64,000 bases of DNA from Strigomonas culicis (lineage: Eukaryota; Euglenozoa; Kinetoplastea; Trypanosomatida; Trypanosomatidae). This document shows, piece after piece, positions 26,158 through 38,100 of the stretch (position 1 is its first letter; the number at the start of each line of letters is the position of its first letter). Location: positions 57,566 through 121,565 of the forward strand of contig AUXH01000002.1 in NCBI GenBank assembly GCA_000482145.1, written 5' to 3'. The position numbers and the translations under genes are program-made. Below the pieces are notes generated by a model. That model had not been told where the DNA came from. It saw nothing but the letters and a program-made list of their open reading frames with translations, and did not search any database.

Positions 26158-29100
26158 ATGATCCGAAGTTTTTTACGACCTGATGAAAATGAAAAGGCAA
26201 AGGCAAGACAGGAAGAGCTAGCCGCCAGCGCTGCGAAGAGCCATCGCAACGCGACGGAGGGCGCTTCCGTCATGATACCCGTGCTGGACGACCCAGAGGA
26301 GCCGAAACCCATTAGCAGTACGTTTAAAGAGACATCTTTGCTGTTCCCGGAGGCCTACGCGGCGGCCTTCGAGCCCAAAGTGCAGGTGCCGTACGAACAC
26401 CTGCGGGGTCGTGTGCCACGTAAGATCGAGATTGAGCGTCGGCGCCGCCTGTACGAGGGCCAAAACACGATGCACCTCATCTCGATTAGCGGCTTGTCAC
26501 TGGCCGATCTAGCAGAGGAGGAGAGCCACAAGCTTCCTCTCGAGATCTTCGATGACACGTCGTACGACTGCCGCAACCCGGACGAGTGGATGGAGATCGC
26601 GCGGGGCAACCCCAACGAGGCGGGACGCTTCCTGCCCGCGGAGGGTGTGCAGCGCAGCGAGAGCGGCGAGTTCGTCCTCGTGCCGTGCCGCGTCGTCGAC
26701 TGGGATGAGGTGAACAACGCCGTCGATGTCATGTGGGGCCCCACGACCGCCTCCGGCAAGGAGATCGTGAAGCTGCCGCGCATCTTCGTGCGGCTGCTGG
26801 CCGAGGACCCGATCGTGTATGTACAGCGCCTGGCCAACGCGCACCAGCAGCGCGAGAAGGCCATGGCGTGGATCCGCTACCGCCTGTGCTGCGACGCGAT
26901 GCCGGTGGAGGGGCTAGACAGCCTCGACAGCGGCATGTCCGAGCGGCTTGTGCAGCTCGGCACCGGCATCCCGCAGCTGACGGAGGCCGAGTTTCCCCAC
27001 GTGCGGGAGCGTGCGCGGAAGCTCATCGAGGAGATCACGCTCGAGTGGCGGCGCAGCCACAACCGCATCCTTCTACAGGGCCGCATGAAGGAAGACAACG
27101 CGGTGCTGCGTATGGTCGCCCGCACAACCCGCATGAACCTAGAGGAGCTCACGAAGGGCCCCAACGTGGCCATTATGCGCACCGAGAACAGCGACCCGAG
27201 CACCGTCATCGAGACGGAGCTGGGGGAATTCAACTTTGAGGAGCGGGAGAGTGCCTTTTCCTTCGCCACCTACTTCACGCAGCCGGAGGTGGTCACCGCA
27301 CTGACGGGCGTGCGGCGCGAGTGCATGAAGGTACTGGAGGGCAGTCTGTTTGATCTGCCCCGCGAGCGGCAGATGCCGCTCGAGACGTTCTGCAAGCGCC
27401 AGACGGACCACATCACCAGCGTCGGCGAGTACCTCAAGGGAGAGTGGCTGCAGAGCATCTGTGAGATGATCTCCAAGAGCTTCACCTCCGCTGGCAAGGG
27501 CTGGTTGAACGTGAAGGAGTCCAAGCAGGACATCTACGAAATGTCGAAGCTGAAGAAGTTCTTCACGACGGTCAAGTTCATGATGGAAGATACCCTGTTT
27601 CAGCTCGTCTACACGTCCTTGCAGGCGTTCAAGGAGTTCTTCGAGGAGACGTGTGATTTTACCGTCCACGTGGAGGACATGAACTGCGTGAAGAACAGCT
27701 GGCCGGGGAGCGACGCGGACGACTTTGTGGAGAAGCAGCCCCTCTTCACCATTGGCCTCATCGAGAGCGGCGACCACTTCGCCTACTCCATCTCGTACAA
27801 GGACTTTGAGGAGACCATCGTCAGCCTCTTCAACGCGGCCATCTCGTGCACGGAGGCGATCCCGCAGGTCGAGCGCTATGTCATGTCGCAGTACTTCTGG
27901 CGCCGCGACGGCGACGGGCCGTACCTGGACTCCGTGCGGCAGGACGAGGAGCACGTGCGGGAGCTGCGCGAGCACGTACGGGGGGCGCTGCACAACGCCC
28001 AGGAGCCGCTGCAGCGCTATCTGAACACCTTTGATGAGCTGCTGCCGCTCGTCCGCCTAGACAAGAACCAGTTCATCACCGACTACGGACACGGGGAGCA
28101 CTCACTGGAGGAGATGAAGGAGGAGATCCTGAAGCACCTCAAGGCGAAGAAGGCCGTGGCGGAGCGCATTCCACCCTTCCTCACGGTTGGCAACTTCGTC
28201 GTCGACTGCCAGTCGTTCCGCCTCTTGATGGCCAAGAAGGAGGAGGATCTGGCCAAGCTGGTCATGCAGCTCATTTCGAAGCTGTCCAAGGCCCGCTCCG
28301 TTAGCATCCGCGACGCGTTCAACAACATCGCCAAGACAATTGAGAAGGACCCGCAGACGCCGGAGAAGCTCTTTGCGCTGTACAGCTACATTGAAAGCGC
28401 TACGGAGGAGGTGAACGAGTTGGTCCAGTCGATCGAGGAGGTGCGGCAGAACTACGCCATCTTGGAGAGCTTTCAGTTCGAGCTCACGGACGAGGAGTCG
28501 CGCACCAAGTGGGAGGCGGTGGGGTGGCCGCGCCAGCTCGCACTGCACACGACGGCGGTCAAGAAGAAGCTGGAGAAGACCCAGGAGGAGCTGCACAGCT
28601 CCCTCCAGAAGGAGCAGGAGGAGTTCTCCAAGCGCGTCGAACACCTGCAGCGCGTCATCGCCACCTTCAGCAAGTACACGGATGCGGCAGAGGCGGACAA
28701 GGTGGCGGTTGAGGTCAAGAAGCACAATATCGAGGTGCGCCAGTGCATCGAGACCGCCCGCTCGATTAACAACGATCAGCGCCTCTTCGCGGATCGGCTG
28801 ACGGACTACCGCAACGTGTTCGAGCTGGACCGCGAGTTCAAGCCGTACAGCGATCTGTGGCTGACCACCTATACGTGGCAGGAGTCCTACCGCCGTTGGC
28901 ACACGGATGCGTTCGACACGCTGGATCCCGACGAAATTGAGGCCACCGTCAACGCTTCCGCCAAAACGATGGCCACCCTCACCAAGACGTTCAAGGACAA
29001 GACGACGACGCTGCGCATTGTCGAGGAGATGCGCGACAAGATCGACGCCTTTAAGCCGTGGGTGCCCATCGTGACGTCGGTGCGCCACCAGGGCATGAAG

Positions 29101-32100
29101 GACCGCCACTGGACGGGCCTCTCGGAGAAGCTCAACATGCGGCTCGTGCCGGGCGAGACGGTGCTGCTGCTGGAGGACTGCGCGCCGCTGCTGGCGCACA
29201 GCGCGGAGGTCACGAGCTTCTGCGAGGTGGCGGCGAAGGAGTCGCAGATCGAGAAGTCGCTCAAGGACATGCGCGCCAAGTGGGAGGGAAAGATGTTCAT
29301 TGTGGAGCCGTACAAGGAGTCTGGCACCTTCATCCTCAAGGACACGTTCGAGATTGTGGAGCTGCTGGACGAGCACCTCAACCTGACCCAACAGCTGCAG
29401 TTCTCGCCCTTCAAGAAGTTCTTCGAGGAGGAGATCACGGACTGGGAGCGGTCGCTCAACCTCATGTCGGACGTGCTGGAGCAGTGGATGGAGTGCCAGC
29501 GCGCGTGGCGCTACTTGGAGCCCATCTTCAACTCGGACGACATTGCGACCCAGCTGCCCAAGCTCACCAAGTTCTTCGAGAAGGTCGACAAGACGTGGCG
29601 CCGCATCATGGGCAACGTCAACGCCCAACCGAACGTGCTGGAGTTCTGCATCGGCACCAACAAGCTGCTCGACCAGCTCCGTGAGGCGAACCGGACGCTC
29701 GAAGAGGTGCAGCGTGGGCTGAACGACTACCTCTCCGACAAGCGCCAGACCTTCCCGCGCTTCTACTTCCTTTCCGACGAGGAGCTGCTCGACATTCTGT
29801 CGCAGTCGAAGGAGGTGCGCCGCATCGACGGCAACATCTCGAAGCTGTTCGAGTTCATCAATCGCCTCGAGTGGAACGATGCGAGCCAGATCATTGGCTA
29901 CCACAGCGTGGAGGGCGAGCATATCCCCGCGGTGGCACCGCTGACGCTGGAGGGCAACGTGGAGATATGGCTGCAGGAAGTGGAGAAGCTGATGAAGGCG
30001 GCCGTGCACAACCAGATCCGGCTGTCGTACGAGGCGTACCTCAAGACGGAGCGTTCCAAGTGGGTCCTGGACTGGCCGGCGCAGGTGGTCATTGCCGTGG
30101 CGCAGGTGTTCTGGACCCAAGGGTGCGAGGAGTCTCTGACGCAGAAGGGCAACGTGGACGCTTTCTACGACCTGCTGGACAAGCAGCTTTTCGAGCTCGT
30201 GGACGTGGTGCAGTCCCCGCTGTCGTCCGTGCAGCAGATCAACATGGGCGCGCTCATCACGATTGAGGTGCACGCGAAGGATACCGTTCACAATTTGAAG
30301 ACGATGGGCGTGTCGAACATCCAATCGTTTGAGTGGATGAAGCAGTTGCGCTTTTACTTTGACCACTCGGACCACTTCTGCCACATCCGCCAGGTGGACG
30401 CGCACTTCATCTACGGCGGCGAGTACCTCGGCAACACCGGCCGGCTCGTCGTCACGCCGCTGACGGACCGCATCTACCTGACCCTCACCGGAGCCCTGGC
30501 CCTGTGCCTCGGCGGCGCGCCCGCCGGCCCCGCCGGCACGGGGAAGACGGAGACCACGAAGGATCTGGCGAAGGCCCTCGCGAAGCAGTGCGTGGTGTTC
30601 AACTGCCAGGAGGGTATGACGTACCTCTCCATGGCCAAGTTCTTCAAGGGTCTCGCCTGGACCGGCGCGTGGGCCTGCTTCGATGAGTTCAACCGTATCG
30701 ACGTGGAGGTGCTCTCCGTCGTGGCGCAGCAGGTGACGGACCTGCAGCAGGCCTGCCTGACCAAGCAGTACCGCATCCTGTTTGAGGGGAGCGACATTCT
30801 CGTCGACCCGACGCACGCGGTCTTCATCACGATGAACCCCGGCTACGCTGGCCGTACCGAGCTGCCGGACAATCTGAAGGTGCTGTTCCGCCCCGTGGCG
30901 TGCATGGTGCCGGACTACGCCATGATTGGTGAGATTCGACTCTTCTCGTACGGCTACAAGAAGGCCCGCGCGCTGGCACAGAAGATGGTCATGACGTTCA
31001 AACTGAGCTCGGAGCAGCTGTCGTCGCAGGATCACTACGATTTCGGTATGCGCGCCGTGAACACGGTTATTTCCGCGGCCGGCCTGAACAAGCGAGAGAA
31101 CCCCAACGAGGACGAGGACGTGCTGCTGCTGCGCGCGCTGCGCGACTCGAACGTGCCCAAGTTCCTGAAGGACGATATCGTGCTCTTCGAAGGCATCATC
31201 AGCGACCTGTTCCCCGGCACGGACCTCCCGCAGACGGACTACGGCCGCATCGTGGCGTCCCTCGAGGCCGACATCGTCAAGCGCGCGCTGCAACCCGTCC
31301 CCGCCTTTGTGCAGAAGTGCCTGCAGCTGTACGACGTCACGACGCTGCGCCACGGGCTGATGCTGGTGGGCCCGACCGGCGGCGGCAAGACGACCGCCTT
31401 CACGTCGCTGCAGAACGCGCTGACCGATTGCGCGGCGAAGCAGGCGAGCGGCGAGGACATGGGCGCGCGAGAGTTCATGAAGGTGTACACGCACATTTGC
31501 AACCCGAAGGCCGTTACGATGGACCAGCTCTACGGCGCCTACGATGAGAACGGCGAGTGGAAGGACGGTATCCTGTGCATCCTCTTCCGCCGCGCAGCCA
31601 AGTACGGTGACGAGGGCAATCAAATGGGCAAGCACTGGGTGCTCTTTGACGGCCCCGTGGATGCGCTCTGGATTGAGTCGATGAATACGGTGCTGGACGA
31701 GAACAAGAAGCTGTGCCTCGTGTCGGGTGAGATCATTCAGATGAACCGCGACATGGTGATGATGTTCGAGGTGGAGGACCTCGCGGTTGCGTCCCCGGCC
31801 ACGGTTTCGCGATGCGGTATGATCTACCTGGACCCTGACACCTGCGTCCCGACGAGTGCCTCCGTTGAAACGTGGGCGGCGACGCTGCCGAAGGAGCTCA
31901 ACTCGCACGCGGAGCACCTGAAGGACCTGGCAAACACCTACCTGGACGAGCTGGCGCGCTTCGTGGGCGACAGCCTGCGCGAGTACGTCGCGTCCACGCA
32001 CAGCGGACTGGTGGAGTCCTTCTTCCGTATGATGCAGGGCTACTTCCGCTCCTTCGAGAGCCCGAAGTCGATGCCGCATCTGCCCCCGGAGCGCCAGGCC

Positions 32101-35100
32101 GTGCTGGACGAGGCCATCACGCCGCTCTTCTTCTTCTCCCTCGTGTGGAGCGTCGGTGCCACCTGCGACGACGCGAGTCGCGTGCTGTTCAGCGACAAGC
32201 TCGTCGCGATGGCCCAGACGCACGACCACATGATGTACCTCCCCGTCTTGGAGGAGAACACGTCGAGCAACCTGTACGACTACTGCTACCAGTACAACGC
32301 CGTGCCTGAGGAGGAGCAGGAGCCGGCCAGCTGGGTGCACTGGCGCGAGCTGCGGCCTGCCTTTGAGATCCCGCGCGGCACGAAGTTCGACAACATTATT
32401 GTGCCGACGGTGGACAACACCCGTCAGCTCTACGTCTTGCGGCACCTGCTCAATGAGAAGGTGAACGTGGCGGCGGTAGGGCCGACCGGGACCGGCAAGT
32501 CCGTCCAGGTCTCCAAGCTGGTCGTTGGCGGCGGCATGCCGAGCAACTTCCTGGGCCTCACCTTCACCTTCTCTGCGCAGACCAAGTCGACGCTGCTGCA
32601 GGAGTCGCTCATGGCGAAGTTCGACAAGCGCCGCACGAACGTGTATGGTGCGCCCGCGGGTAAGCACTTCCTCATTTTCATCGATGACGCCAACTTGCCG
32701 CAAAAGGAAAAGTACGGCGCGCAGCCACCGCTGGAGTTGCTGCGTCAGCTGCTGGGTCAGGGAGGCTTCTACACCCTCACGGGCTACCCCCGCTTTAACA
32801 CGATCCTTGACACGTCCCTGGTGATTGGCATGGGTCTCCCTGGCGGTGGTCGCTCGCTTCTCTCGAACCGCTTCATGCGCTTCTTCAACTACATCACGTT
32901 CCCCGAAATGTCGGACCTCTCCAAGCGGGACATTCTCAACACGATTCTCTCCGCCGGTATGCAGCAGGGCGGTATCACCGGCGAGGTCGCCGCGTACGGA
33001 CAGAAGCTGGTGGACAGTACGCTGCGAATCTTCGCCAAGTGCTCCAAGATCTTCCTGCCCACCCCTTCGCACGTGCACTATTCCTTCAATATGCGTGATG
33101 TGATGCGCGTGTTCCCGCAGCTGTACAAGATGGAGGCCAAGACGGTCCCCAACACGGAGACGCTCGTACGGCTGTGGATGCACGAGGCGCAGCGTGTGTT
33201 TTATGACCGCCTCATTGACGAGAAGGACAAGGCGACCTTCGTCGCGGCGCTCGACGAGGAGCTCCAGACGATGGGCATTGAGAAGACCTACGCGGAGCTG
33301 GTCAATGCGGAGCGGCTCATTTTCTCGACCACGCTTTCCAACACGGAGGCGTACGAGCAGGTGACGGACATGGAGCTACTGACGAAGCGGTTCAGTGAGC
33401 TGCTGGATGGGTACAACAACGATAACGAGACGTCGATGAGCCTTGTGCTTTTCCTCGACGCGATTGAACACGTCTGTCGCATCATGCGTGTGCTCGTGCA
33501 GCCCAATGGCCACTGCCTGCTGCTCGGTATCGGTGGGTCTGGGCGCAAGTCGCTGACGCGTTTGGCATGCTACCTCATTACAGACATGGAGGTCTTCACG
33601 GTGGAGATCACGAAATCTTTTGGGCTCAAGGAGTGGCGCGAGTGCATGGCGAAGCTGATGCTGGAGTGCGGCAAGGACGACAAGAAGCTAACGCTGCTCA
33701 TCTCCGACACGCAGCTGGTGCACTCTGCCTTCATCGAGGACGTGGCTGGTCTCTTGTCCACCGGTGATATCCCTAACGTGTTCGAGGACCAAGACTTGGA
33801 GCTGATCAACGACAAGTTCCGCGGCATCTGTTTGATGGAGAGCCTCCCGACGACCAAGGTGTCCGTGTACGCGCGCTTCATCAAGGAGGTTCGCGCGAAC
33901 CTGCACGTTGCACTGGCCTTCTCGCCCATCGGCGAGGAGTTCCGCACCCGCATGCGCATGTTTCCGTCCCTCATCGCGTGCTGCACCATCGACTGGTTCG
34001 CGGACTGGCCGGCCATGGCGCTCGCCTCCGTCGCGAAGGCGGAGCTGGAGAAGAACACGACCGCCATCTCGGAAGAGCTGGAGGAGAAGCTGTCGGACAG
34101 CTTCAAGGTCTTCCACATGTCCGCCTCCAACGTGACGGAGCGCTTCTTTGTCGAGACGCACCGGCGCTCGTACGTGACGCCGACGTCGTACCTGACGCTG
34201 CTGCAGAACTACTCGTCGATGGAGTCGACGAAGCGGGAGTTCATTCGGTGCCAGCGCAGCCGCCTCGAGAACGGCCTTGAGAAGCTCCGCGACACGGAGG
34301 AGCGTGTGGCGGAGCTGGAGGCCCAGCTGAAGGAAAAGCAGCCACTCTTGGAAGCGAAGAAGGTGGAGATCCAGGGGATTATGGAGCGCCTCGCGGTGGA
34401 TCGCAAGGAGGCCGCCATCAAGGAGACCACGGCGCGCCACGAGGAGAGCGAGGCGACGGTAAAGGCGGAGGAGTGCGCCAAGATGCGTCGCGAGTGCGCC
34501 GATCGCCTCGCGCAGGCGGAGCCGGCGTTGGCAGAGGCGGTCAAGGTGCTGTCCAAGATTAAGGCGTCCGAGATTTCCGAGTTGAACAAGTATCAGAACC
34601 CGCCCAAGGGTGTGCAGTACGTGATGGAGGCCGTCGCGCTGCTCTTGACGTTCGGCAACTGCCCGAAGGAGTACTACGTGAGCCCGGCGGTGGGCGCGAA
34701 GAAGGTGCCGGACTGGTGGCTCTGTGCCAAGTCGTACATGAAGGATGCGAACAAGCTGCTGGACCTGATGGTGCAGCCGTCGGACAAGGGCGGCTTCAAC
34801 CGTGACGCTATGGACACGCCTCTGATTGAGAAGGTGAAGCTCTACTACGATAACGAGGAGTTCCTGCCGGAGAAGGTGCGCACCGTGTCCGTGCCGTGCA
34901 TGGCCATGTGCCTGTGGGTGCGCGCCATGTACCAGTGGTTCTTTGTGAACCGTGAGATCCAGCCGCTTCGCCTCAAGCTGAGCGCTGCGGAGGAGGAGCT
35001 GCGCACCGTGTCGGAGGCCCTGCGTGACACGCGCGCGACGCTGGCCGCGGTCATTGCCGCTGTCGCCGCGCTCGAGAAGGAGTACACGGACGCCACCGAC

Positions 35101-38100
35101 ACGCAGACGGCGCTCGAGAATGAGATGGAGAAGACCAGTCTGAAGCTGAATCGCGCCTCCCGTCTCATCGACGGCCTGGGCGGGGAGAAGACGCGGTGGG
35201 TGCAGCTGGTGCATGACTACAAGATCCAGGAGAAGTGCACCGTGGGGGACATGCTCATCGCGGCCGCCACGGTGGCGTACTGCGGGCCGCTGACGGCGCC
35301 TTACCGCAAGGAGCTGCTCACCACGTGGACGGAGCACCTCCACTCGCTGGACATCCCCACGAGCGAGCACGCGGATCTCGTCTCCACCTCCGGCGACGCG
35401 GTCCAGATCCAGGAGTGGCAGATCTGCGGCCTGCCGACCGATGCGACGTCGACGGAGAACGCCATCATCATGTCCCACTCGCGAAGCTGGCCGCTGTTGA
35501 TTGACCCGCAGGGACAGGCCAACACGTGGATTCGTCAGATTCACAAGGACGACAACTTGCAGGTGTGCAAGGCGTCCAACGAAAAGTTCATGAAGACCAT
35601 CGAGAACTCGATTCGCCTTGGCCTGCCGTGCCTACTGGAGAACGTTGGGGAGTCGCTGGAGGCAGCGCTAGAACCGGTATTGCTGAAGAACATCTTCCTC
35701 ATTGGTAGCACGCCGCACATCCGTATCGGCGACAGTGCCATTCCGTACGATAAGAACTTCAAGCTCTACATGACGACGAAGTTGCCGAATCCGTCCTACA
35801 CACCAGAGGCGATCGTGACGGTGTCGCTGCTGAACTTCTTCATCACGCTGAACGGTCTGGAGGACCAGTTGCTGGGCAAGACGGTCGAGAAGGAGCGTAA
35901 CGATTTGGAACAGCAGAAGCAGAAGCTCACGCGTGATAATGCGGAGAAGAGCAAGGAGCTGAAAGAGCTACAGGACAACATCTTGCGCATGCTGGAGGAG
36001 GCTGAGGGTGATATTCTGGAGCAGGAGGAGCTCATCATCACGCTCGAGAAGAGTAAGGTCAAGTCCACGGAGATTAATGAGGATCTGCTGAAGGCTAAGG
36101 AGACGGAGCTGGTCATTGATGAGACACGTAACAAGTATCGCCCGCACGCGGAGCGCGGCTCGCTTCTCTTCTTCTGCGTCTCGCAGCTCTCGATCATCGA
36201 CCCCATGTATCAGTTTTCGCTTCAGTGGTTCATCAACTTGTTCCTGAACGGCATTGCGAACGCGGAGAAGGCCGATGACGTCAATGTCCGCATCGACAAC
36301 CTCATGAACTACTTCACCTATTCCTTCTACTGCAACGTGTGCCGTTCGCTCTTCGAGACGCACAAGTTGACCTTCTCTTTCTACCTGTGCTGCAGCATTA
36401 TCAAGATGCGCGGCGACATCAACGAGCACGAGTACCGCTACCTCCTCACCGGGCCGACGACGTCTTTAACCGACACGCAGCCGAACCCGGCACCGGAGTG
36501 GCTGACGGAGAGCAGCTGGAACGAGATCCAGTTCATCTCGATCCACCTCGAGGCCTTCAAGGGCTTTGTGCAGCACGTGACGGAGAACATCGAGCACTAC
36601 CAGCAGCTCTTCGACTCGGAGGAGGCGGACTCGTTCCCTCTGTGCAGCCCTTACAAGGAAAAGGAGACGCCGATGGGGCGGCTCATTGTGACGCGCTGCT
36701 TCCGCATGGACAAGGTGGCGCCGGCCATCCAGACGTTTGTGAAGCACTACATTGGCGAGCGGTACATTGTGGTGCCGACCTTCGACCTCATGGACGCGTA
36801 CAAGGACAGCGACTGCCTCACGCCTCTCATCTTCATCAACTCGCAGGGGTCGGACCCCATGAACGACTTGCTGCGCTTTGCGGAGTCCATGAACATGATG
36901 AAGAAGCTGGACAAGGTCTCCCTCGGCCAGGGACAGGGCCGCAAGGCGGAGGAGCTCATCAGCAACTCGCGCGACAAGGGGCAGTGGGTGCTGCTGCAGA
37001 ACTGCCACCTCGCCACGTCGTGGATGCCCGTCCTGGAGACCATCGTCGAGGGCTTCACGCCGGAGACGGTGCGGAAGGAGTTCCGACTCTGGCTCACCTC
37101 CATGCCGTCCGCGTCCTTCCCCGTCGCGGTGCTGCAGTGCTCCGTCAAGATGACGAACGAGCCGCCGATGGGGCTGCGCGCCAACGTGACGCGCTCGTAC
37201 TACGGCTTCACCCCGGAGGACCTCGAGTGTGACGTGAAGCCGGTGGACTTCAAGATGATGGTCTTCTCCCTCTGCCTCTTCCACGGCGTGATCCAGGAGC
37301 GGCGCAAGTTCGGCTCGCTGGGCTTCAACATCGCCTACGAGTTCAACGACTCGGATCGGAAGGTGTGCCTGCTGCAGCTGCGCAAGTTCCTGTGCATGTA
37401 CGAGAGCGTGTCCTTCGATGTGCTGACCTTCCTGACCGGCGAGATCAACTACGGCGGGCGCGTGACGGACGACTGGGACCGCCGCTGTCTCATGACGATG
37501 ATTCAGCATTACATGTGTCCAGAGGTGCTGCACGTCGACTACAGGTTCTCGCCGTCGGGCGTCTACAAGACTCTGGAGCCGGGCAACAAGGCGTACTACA
37601 TCGAGGCGATCAACGCGTGGCCGCTCAACCCCCAGCCGGAGGTGTTCGGGCTCCACAGCAACGCGGATATCACCTGCGCGCGCAACACGACGAACAACAT
37701 CCTGACGGCGGTGCTCACGCTCATCTCCCTGGGCGGCTCCGGCGACACGGCGCAGAGCCGCGAGGAGCAGCTGCTGGAGACGACGGACGACATCCGGTCG
37801 AAGCTGCCGCAGCCGTTTGACATCGCGGCCTTCATGGCCAAGTTCCCGACGCGCTACGAGGAGTCGATGAACACGGTGATCGTGCAGGAGGCGGGGCGCT
37901 ACAACAAGTTGCTGGGTTACATCCACCGCAACCTGGGCGAGTTTAGACAGGCGGTGAAGGGCGAGGTTGGCATGTCGGCCGAACTCGAAGCTGTTGGCTC
38001 CAGCTTCTTTGTGAACCGCGTGCCCGCGACCTGGGCCGCGCTTGCCTACCCCTCGCTCAAGCCGCTGTCTAGCTGGGTCGACGACCTCGTGCGGCGCGTC

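Noticed and set aside
28102..33183. A 1693-codon open frame on the minus strand
   Set aside because: It mirrors the dynein heavy chain codon for codon, is low-complexity in Leu/Val/Arg/His, and stays open only because TTA, CTA and TCA are avoided in the sense gene.
33688..35544. A 618-codon minus-strand frame
   Set aside because: Antisense shadow of the dynein heavy chain. No domain is recognisable.
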